Below, one piece after another: positions 58,756 through 64,000 of a DNA stretch of 64,000 nucleotides. Source of the DNA: Ferrovibrio sp965278975 (GTDB lineage: Bacteria > Pseudomonadota > Alphaproteobacteria > Ferrovibrionales > Ferrovibrionaceae). The notes beneath the pieces are model-generated. The model did not search any database. It was not told the origin of the DNA and saw only the letters and a program-made list of their open reading frames with translations. Position 1 is the first letter of the stretch. The number at the start of each line of letters is the position of its first letter. The stretch covers positions 3,472,001 through 3,536,000 of the forward strand of contig NZ_OZ257126.1 in the NCBI RefSeq assembly GCF_965278975.1. The letters are read 5' to 3'. A program made the translations under genes and the position numbers.

Positions 58756-59843
58756 GGCAGCCTCCGCACGCCACGATTGGCTATTACGGCCAGGGCAATC
58801 GTCGCGGCGATTAGCGCCGCCGGGATGTACCACAGGTCCTCATAGAACAGGTGGATGCCGTGCAGCAGCACGAAGCCGGCCAGGATCGCTAGCAGGATGC
58901 CGCCATGGCCGCGCTGCAATGCGCCATCGATGCCGCCGCGCGCGAAGATCACCACCAGCACCAGCATCGGCCCGAAGAACAGCTTCCAGTATTCGGTATA
59001 GCTGGACAGGATTTCCTCCAGCGCCAGGAAGCTCAGCGCGCCGAACAGCGGCCCGAACAGGCTGCCCATGCCGCCCAGCACCACCATGACGATGAGGTCG
59101 CCCGAGCGGGTCCAGTGCATCAGCGCCGGGCTGACGAAATCGGTATGGTTGGCCAGCAGCACCCCGGCCATGCCGCAGGTGGTGCCGGCGATGACGAAGG
59201 CGGCGAGGCGGTAGCGGAAGACCGGGAAGCCGATGGCGGCCATGCGGCGATCGTTGCTCTTGGCGCCTTGCAGCACCATGCCGAAGCGCGAATTGACCAC
59301 GCGGTGGCAGAGATACAGCGCCAGGCAGAGCAGCGCCCAGCAGAGATAGTAGAAGCTGGGGCGGTGCTTCAGATCGATCAGGCCGGCGAAATCCGAGCGC
59401 CGCAGGATGGTGAGGCCATCGTCGCCGCCATAGGCATAGGCGCCGTTGCCCATGTAGTAGACCAGCTGCGCCAGGGCCAGGGTGATCATGATGAAGAAGA
59501 TGCCGCGCGTGCGCAGAGACAGCAGCCCCATGATCAGGGCGACGATGGCAGACATCAGCAGCGCCAGTGGCCATTGTGCCCAGGCGGCATAGACTTCGTG
59601 CTTCGCCATGATGCCGACGGTGTAGCCGCCGACGCCGATGAAAGCGGCATGGCCGAAGCTGACCAGCCCGCCATAGCCGAGAATGAAATTCAGCGACACG
59701 GCGGCGAGCGCCAGGATGACGATGCGGGTGAACAGCGTCAGCAGGAACGGGTCCTGGAATACCTGCGAGGCGGTCGGTACCAGAGCCAGCAGGGCGAGCA
59801 GGACCAGGGCGACAACGGTGCTGATGGAAAAACGCGTCTGCAT
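58752..59843 (-). CDS. livM: Branched-chain amino-acid type ABC permease LivM
   Basis: A 363-residue membrane subunit. ILALAAVSLNFILGYGGLVSFGHAAF is the LivM signature, and AAIGFPVFRYRLAAFVIAG the conserved cytoplasmic loop. About ten helices are expected. It follows livH by two bases. Confidence 0.95.
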   Translation of the reverse strand: MQTRFSISTVVALVLLALLALVPTASQVFQDPFLLTLFTRIVILALAAVSLNFILGYGGLVSFGHAAFIGVGGYTVGIMAKHEVYAAWAQWPLALLMSAIVALIMGLLSLRTRGIFFIMITLALAQLVYYMGNGAYAYGGDDGLTILRRSDFAGLIDLKHRPSFYYLCWALLCLALYLCHRVVNSRFGMVLQGAKSNDRRMAAIGFPVFRYRLAAFVIAGTTCGMAGVLLANHTDFVSPALMHWTRSGDLIVMVVLGGMGSLFGPLFGALSFLALEEILSSYTEYWKLFFGPMLVLVVIFARGGIDGALQRGHGGILLAILAGFVLLHGIHLFYEDLWYIPAALIAATIALAVIANRGVRRLP

Positions 59844-59845
59844 GA

Positions 59846-60775
59846 TCAGCGCCCCGGCGTGCCAGGGGCCGGGAACAGGCCGGCCGGGCGCAGCACCAGC
59901 ACACCGGCCATCAGCAGGTAGACCAGCATGGAGGAGAGCGATTGCGCCAGGAAGCCCGCCTGCGACGGGTTGAGGAATTGGCCCAGTATCTGCGGCAGGA
60001 AAGCACGTCCCATGGTTTCCAGCACGCCGACCAGCACGGCGGCGATGAAGGCGCCGCGGATCGAGCCCAGTCCGCCGATGACGATGACGACAAAGCAGAG
60101 GATCAGCACATTGTCGCCCATGCCGATCTGCACCGTGGCGATCGGCCCGGCCATCAGGCCGGCCAATGCCGCCAGCGCCGAGCCGAGGCCGAAGACCAGG
60201 GTGAACAGCAGCTTGATATCCACGCCGAGCGCACCTGCCATCTCGCGGTTCGACGCACCGGCGCGGATCAGCATGCCGAGCCGCGTCTTCTGCACCAGCA
60301 GATACAGCACGAAAGCGCAGAGCAGGCCCATGGCGATGATGGCGAAGCGGTAGGTCGGGTAGGGCAGGCCGGGCAGTATCTCGATCTGGCCGGCCAGGAT
60401 GGCGGGCAGTTCGATCGCCATGCCGCCAGCGCCGAAGATCAGGCGGGCGAATTCATTGAAGAACAGGATAAGCCCGAAGGTGGCGAGTACCTGATCGAGA
60501 TGGTCGCGGGCATAGAGGCTGCGCAGCGCGACATATTCGGTGGCGATGCCGAGCAGCAGCCCGGCGGGCAGGGCGAGCAACGCGCCGATGTAGAAATTGC
60601 CGGTCCATTGCACGAAGACGGCGGCGAAATACGCGCCCATCATGTAGAGCGAACCATGCGCCAGGTTCACCAGGTCCATGATACCAAAGACCAGGGTGAG
60701 GCCGGCGGCGAGCAGGAACAGCAGCAGGCCGATCTGCAGGCCGTTTAGGAATTGCTCAAGGATCAGTAGTGTCAT
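59846..60775 (-). CDS. livH: Branched-chain amino-acid type ABC permease LivH
   Basis: A 309-residue membrane subunit starting MTLLILEQFLNGLQIGLLLFL, with LTLVFGIMDLVNLAHGSLYMMGAY and GGLGSIRGAFIAAVLVG, both highly diagnostic for LivH. It lies 83 bases from the binding-protein gene, with a stem-loop between. Confidence 0.96.
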   Translation of the reverse strand: MTLLILEQFLNGLQIGLLLFLLAAGLTLVFGIMDLVNLAHGSLYMMGAYFAAVFVQWTGNFYIGALLALPAGLLLGIATEYVALRSLYARDHLDQVLATFGLILFFNEFARLIFGAGGMAIELPAILAGQIEILPGLPYPTYRFAIIAMGLLCAFVLYLLVQKTRLGMLIRAGASNREMAGALGVDIKLLFTLVFGLGSALAALAGLMAGPIATVQIGMGDNVLILCFVVIVIGGLGSIRGAFIAAVLVGVLETMGRAFLPQILGQFLNPSQAGFLAQSLSSMLVYLLMAGVLVLRPAGLFPAPGTPGR

Positions 60776-60793
60776 GGGGTCCAGATACGAGGC

Positions 60794-60823
60794 GGGGCGC
60801 CGGGGGATGAATCCCGGCGCCCC
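60794..60823 (-). other. Stem-loop between the binding-protein gene and livH
   Basis: GGGGCGCCGGG (60794-60804) pairs exactly with CCCGGCGCCCC (60813-60823) around 8 bases. There is no T-run, so it probably protects the 3' end of the binding-protein message or partly attenuates, raising binding protein over permease, as in many such operons. Confidence 0.75.
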
Positions 60824-60858
60824 AGTCTTGTTATGCCAATGGTCTTGTTACGCCCAGC

Positions 60859-62055
60859 TTACTTCATCGGGCACTTCGAGGCATAGGGGTCCTGGAAGTC
60901 CTTCAGCACGGTCGACACGGTGCGGAGATCGTATTCGGTATCCGACACCTTGTAGACTTCCTGCTGATAGATGTTGTGGATCGGGAACTGGTTGTTGCCG
61001 AACTTCATCGGGCCGCGCACGGAATCGAACTTCGCCGCCTTCAATGCGGCGCGCACGGCTTCCTTGTCCTTCAGGTTGCCCTTGGTGGCAACCACGGCGG
61101 AGTTGATCAAATTGGCGGCATCATAGCTCTGCGCGCCATAGAAGGTCGGCGCCGAGCCATGCTTCTTCTTGAAGTCGCCAACCATCTTCTGGTTCGCGGC
61201 ATAGGGCAGATCCGGCGCCCACCACAGGGTGAGGAAGGTATCCAGCGCCAGGTCCTTCTGCAGCTTCAGGGTCACCGCGTCCACCGTGTAGGTGGAGTAG
61301 AGCGGGATGTCCTTCTTCAGGCCGGCCTGGGCATACTGGGTGTAGAATTGCACGCCCCAGCGGCTGGGGAAGAACACGAAGACCGCATCCGGCTTGGCGG
61401 CGCGGATCTTGGAAATCTCGGCCGAGAAGTCGAGCTGGTCGGGCCACTTGGTCATGTCCTGGCCGACCACTTCACCCTTGAAGGTGGCCTTCACGCCGTT
61501 GACCATGTCCTGACCGGCGGCGTAGTTCGGCGCCACCAGATAAGCCTTCTTGGCGCCCTTCTGGTTCAGCAGTTCGCCCATCGCCATGGTGTTCTGGTCG
61601 TTCTGCCACGAAGCCGAGAAGAAATACGGATTGCACTGTTCGCCGGCGAGCTGGGAGGGGCCGGCATTGGCGCTGATCAGGAATGTCTGCGCATCCACCA
61701 CCGGCTTGTAGGAAGCCAGCAGCACGTTCGACCAGATGAAGCCGGCGACGAAATCCACCTTGTCGCGCTGCAGCAGCTTCTCGGTCTTCTGCTTGCCGAC
61801 TTCCGGCTTCTGCTCGTCGTCTTCATAGACGACTTCCACCGGGATGCCGCCCATCTTCTTGCCGAGATGCTCAAGTGCCAGATCGAAGGCCTGCTTCATG
61901 TCCTGGCCATAGGCGGCATTGGGGCCGGACAGCGTGGTGACGAAGCCGATCTTGATCTTCTTGGTCGGCTGCGCGGCAGCTTCAAGCGCACCGAAAGCCA
62001 GCGGCGCGGCCAGTGCCAGGGCGCTGGTCATGCGAAGCAGCGTGGACAATTTCAT
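60859..62055 (-). CDS. ABC substrate-binding protein (LivK/amide-urea binding type)
   Basis: A 398-residue periplasmic binding protein from ATG 62055 (GGGAGAG 5 bases upstream). The signal peptide ends LEAAAQP (about 28); IGFVTTLSGPNAAYGQDMKQ opens a Peripla_BP_6 domain. The C-terminus ENDs with a short tail containing YASKCPMK. It captures the ligand for LivHMGF. The group includes receptors for branched amino acids, amides, urea and aromatic acids; the ligand is unknown here. Confidence 0.94.
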   Translation of the reverse strand: MKLSTLLRMTSALALAAPLAFGALEAAAQPTKKIKIGFVTTLSGPNAAYGQDMKQAFDLALEHLGKKMGGIPVEVVYEDDEQKPEVGKQKTEKLLQRDKVDFVAGFIWSNVLLASYKPVVDAQTFLISANAGPSQLAGEQCNPYFFSASWQNDQNTMAMGELLNQKGAKKAYLVAPNYAAGQDMVNGVKATFKGEVVGQDMTKWPDQLDFSAEISKIRAAKPDAVFVFFPSRWGVQFYTQYAQAGLKKDIPLYSTYTVDAVTLKLQKDLALDTFLTLWWAPDLPYAANQKMVGDFKKKHGSAPTFYGAQSYDAANLINSAVVATKGNLKDKEAVRAALKAAKFDSVRGPMKFGNNQFPIHNIYQQEVYKVSDTEYDLRTVSTVLKDFQDPYASKCPMK

Positions 62056-62327
62056 GGTTCTCTCCCCTGATCCGGCGGGAGATACCGGGCCGGCCACCCC
62101 GGCCGCGCCTTGCTCCCACCGATTATTCCTCACCCGGCCGGCAAAGGCTTCCGCCGATAACCGCCATCACACGAAACCGTAATGGCAGCCAGGGCTTAAG
62201 TCCACGCCGAGCCTAGGGCTGCGGGATATTGGCGCTGGCAGGAATAACGTCGGCGCGGGCGTTGACCGCCGCACGCAGCATGGGCTTGCGCCCCTTCACC
62301 CCTCCCAGGCCGCTCACGCAGCCATTC

Positions 62328-62362
62328 CTGCATTATAATGCAGATTTGGCGGGTGAGTGAAG
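62328..62362 (-). promoter_or_regulatory. Probable promoter and operator of the liv operon
   Basis: CTGCATTATAATGCAG (62328-62343) is a perfect 16-bp palindrome that contains TATAAT on the minus strand (62337-62332). An 18-base spacer upstream lies TTCACT, a fair -35 match. The palindrome thus covers the -10 element and is a likely repressor site. The rest of the 356-base gap (62056-62411) holds no gene; a smaller repeat TTTGC/GCAAA lies at 62381-62394. Confidence 0.6.
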
Positions 62363-62411
62363 CAGTATTTTGCTGCAATGTTTGCTGTCGCAAACAAATC
62401 GCGCGGTCTGT

Positions 62412-63671
62412 CTAGTCGAGCCACGCATAAGCCGCGCCGAGCATAGCCTGCACGCCGGTCTTGAGTGTGGGGTGGATCAGCGGTGCGAAGAAGGGCGAGT
62501 GGTTCACCGGCAGGGGCTCGCCTTTTTCCTGGGCTGCCTGCCAGATGCCGTGATCGGTACCGCCGATCAGCCAGAATACCGAAGGCACGCCCCAGGCGGT
62601 ACCGAACAGGCCGAAATCTTCGCTGCCCGTGAGCGGCTCGGGCAATTCCACCGGAGCGACGCTGGCATGCTTGCCCATGCCATCGATGGTGCGCGCGGTA
62701 GCGGTTTCGTCGTTGATCGTGACCGGGAACTGGCTGATGACGGTGAAGGACGGTGGCTTCGGCGCGTTCGATGCGGTGGCTTCGGCTTCGACGATGCGCT
62801 TCACCGAGGCGAGCACGCGCTGGCGCACCTGTTCCTTGAAGCTGCGCACATTGAGGCGGAGGATGGCTTCGTCGGGGATGACGTTTTCATTCAGGCCGGA
62901 TTGAATCGTGCCGACGGTGACCACGGCAGAATCCATCATCGCCACTTCGCGGCTGACGATGGTTTGCAGCCGCATCACGGTGGCCGACGCCATCACCACC
63001 GGATCGACGCTGTTCTGCGGCTGCGAGCCGTGGGCGCCGCGGCCAAACATGCGCACCTCGAAACTATCGGCGGCCGACATCGCCGTGCCGGGGCGATAGC
63101 CGATCTGGCCGGCGGGCAGCGGCACCAGATGCTGCCCTAAGCACACGGTCGGCTTCGGAAAACGCTTCACCATGCCATCGGCCAGCATGCCGCTGGCGCC
63201 GGCGCCGATTTCCTCGGCCGGCTGGAACACCGCCATCACGGTGCCGCGCCAGCTATCGCGGCTGTCACTCAGGATCTTCATCACCGCCATCAGCCAGGTG
63301 ACATGCATGTCATGGGCGCAGGCATGCATGATCGACACCGACTGGCCGAAACGGTCGACGCCGGTGGCCGTGCTGGCATAGGGCAGGCCGGTCTTTTCCT
63401 TCACCGGCAGCGCATCCATGTCGGCGCGCAGCAGGATCACCGGGCCATCGCCATTCTTCAGCAAGCCGACCACGCCGGTCTTGCCGATGCCGGTATGCAC
63501 TTCGGCGCCACAGGCTTCCAGCCATTTCGCGGCGATGCCGGCGGTGCGCACTTCCTGCAATGACAATTCCGGGTTGGCATGCAGATCGAGATAGATGCGC
63601 TCCAGTTCCGGCAGCATCCCGTCGATCATCTGGAAGGCCTTGGCGGAACGGCTGATATTCTGCGCGGTCAT
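62412..63671 (-). CDS. M20-family amidohydrolase (hippurate/aminoacylase-like)
   Basis: A 419-residue dinuclear metallo-amidohydrolase: ADMDALPV (83-90), MHACAHDMH (115-123) with Cys and His ligands, the EE pair in QPAEEIGAG (153-154) and the GQHLVPLPAG His. Usual proteins have HACGHDxH; here the Gly is Ala. It splits N-acyl amino acids or similar amides. It lies upstream of the liv-type operon on the same strand, and its product may be that importer's ligand, but the gap with its own promoter argues against one transcript. Confidence 0.93.
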   Translation of the reverse strand: MTAQNISRSAKAFQMIDGMLPELERIYLDLHANPELSLQEVRTAGIAAKWLEACGAEVHTGIGKTGVVGLLKNGDGPVILLRADMDALPVKEKTGLPYASTATGVDRFGQSVSIMHACAHDMHVTWLMAVMKILSDSRDSWRGTVMAVFQPAEEIGAGASGMLADGMVKRFPKPTVCLGQHLVPLPAGQIGYRPGTAMSAADSFEVRMFGRGAHGSQPQNSVDPVVMASATVMRLQTIVSREVAMMDSAVVTVGTIQSGLNENVIPDEAILRLNVRSFKEQVRQRVLASVKRIVEAEATASNAPKPPSFTVISQFPVTINDETATARTIDGMGKHASVAPVELPEPLTGSEDFGLFGTAWGVPSVFWLIGGTDHGIWQAAQEKGEPLPVNHSPFFAPLIHPTLKTGVQAMLGAAYAWLD

Positions 63672-63692
63672 GAGGCTGCTTTCTGTTGCGGG

Positions 63693-63965
63693 CTATTGCA
63701 GGGCGGGAAAGGCGGGGGGCTGGCCGGCCAGCGCACGCGGCAGGCCGAGGCGGGCGCGGCAGGGCGCGTCATCGCCGAGCAGCGTATCGAACTGGTCGAG
63801 CAGGCCGAGGATCATCTGGCTGATGCGCAGCGCGTCGGCAGGCGGCAGGGCGTCGGGGGTTTCCAGCAGCGGCAGCAGTTGCGTGATGCGGCGCTGCAGG
63901 CTCTGGGCCTGCGGCGGCAATTGCGCAATCGTCGGGTCGCTATCGGTATCGCACCAGCGGCACAT
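63693..63965 (-). CDS. Small hypothetical protein
   Basis: A 90-residue open frame starting MCRWCDTDSDPTIAQLPPQA, helical and Pro/Leu-rich afterwards, 21 bases before the amidohydrolase start. The N-terminal CxxC is the only notable motif. No clear Shine-Dalgarno precedes it and I recognise no family. Kept because position and strand suggest a co-transcribed gene; a longer frame on the opposite strand looks like a shadow. Confidence 0.45.
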   Translation of the reverse strand: MCRWCDTDSDPTIAQLPPQAQSLQRRITQLLPLLETPDALPPADALRISQMILGLLDQFDTLLGDDAPCRARLGLPRALAGQPPAFPALQ

Positions 63966-64000
63966 GGGCCAAGCTTGGCAGGCTTGCGGACGTGACTCAA

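Noticed and set aside
63579..63995. 138-codon plus-strand frame at the window end
   Set aside because: It runs antisense into the amidohydrolase gene and has shadow-like composition; the minus-strand 90-residue frame is somewhat better placed.

Overview
The window is GC-rich, densely packed chromosomal DNA from an alphaproteobacterium, most likely Rhodospirillales-like. This rests on gene content: DUF1491 and DUF2783 proteins, the YfgM/BamB/Der block, a bactofilin beside an M23 peptidase, GlnE beside a large YhdP/AsmA protein, and many Tat-dependent and ABC-transport genes. The assignment is inferred from families, not from a marker gene. I see no rRNA, tRNA, CRISPR array, prophage or insertion sequence.

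Layout. 1-5.3 kb: the end of an MFS transporter; a divergent EamA exporter/MarR pair with two palindromic operators; purT followed at once by a class A beta-lactamase; an NmrA-like SDR; an ArsC-like reductase. 5.3-10.2 kb: a His-rich PadR regulator (YqjI type) with ATATATC boxes, then a TetR regulator divergent from an aldo/keto reductase-thiolase-MFS operon. 10.2-14.2 kb: small conserved proteins, a YbfB-type MFS, two tandem AsmA-like paralogues and a short MscS channel. 14.4-16.1 kb: an SDR plus FAH hydrolase pair resembling the last steps of non-phosphorylative L-fucose/L-rhamnose breakdown. 16.1-17.7 kb: a RelE/HigB-type toxin-antitoxin pair with a strikingly AT-rich DUF4238 gene 8 bases behind it, the clearest foreign insertion. 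18.2-25.9 kb: a UTRA regulator, an SsuABC/TauABC-type transporter and a phytanoyl-CoA-dioxygenase-like enzyme, then SET-domain, dienelactone hydrolase and small membrane proteins.

26-41 kb is mostly core genome. It holds YfgM-BamB-Der (outer-membrane assembly and ribosome biogenesis), an aminotransferase, a divergent GGT-like lipoprotein and M48/TPR protease, a DsbA-like protein, prfB with its programmed +1 frameshift, an acyltransferase/hydrolase pair, bactofilin/M23 and a BCP peroxiredoxin. 41-52 kb carries glnE, yhdP-like, tyrS, anmK, a cysteine desulfurase/ferredoxin pair and crcB. 53-56 kb is a five-gene minus-strand run containing paaG and paaI without the rest of the phenylacetate pathway. 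56-64 kb has a GGDEF protein and a complete branched-chain amino-acid type ABC operon (livKHMGF order) behind an M20 amidohydrolase.

Most of the window is ordinary. The parts most worth a second look are the toxin-antitoxin/DUF4238 unit, the His-rich PadR with its boxes, the GGT-like lipoprotein with an altered catalytic motif whose start overlaps that of a divergent protease, the tandem AsmA-like paralogues of different base composition, the orphan UTRA/ABC/PhyH locus, and a long imperfect palindrome behind the cysteine desulfurase gene.
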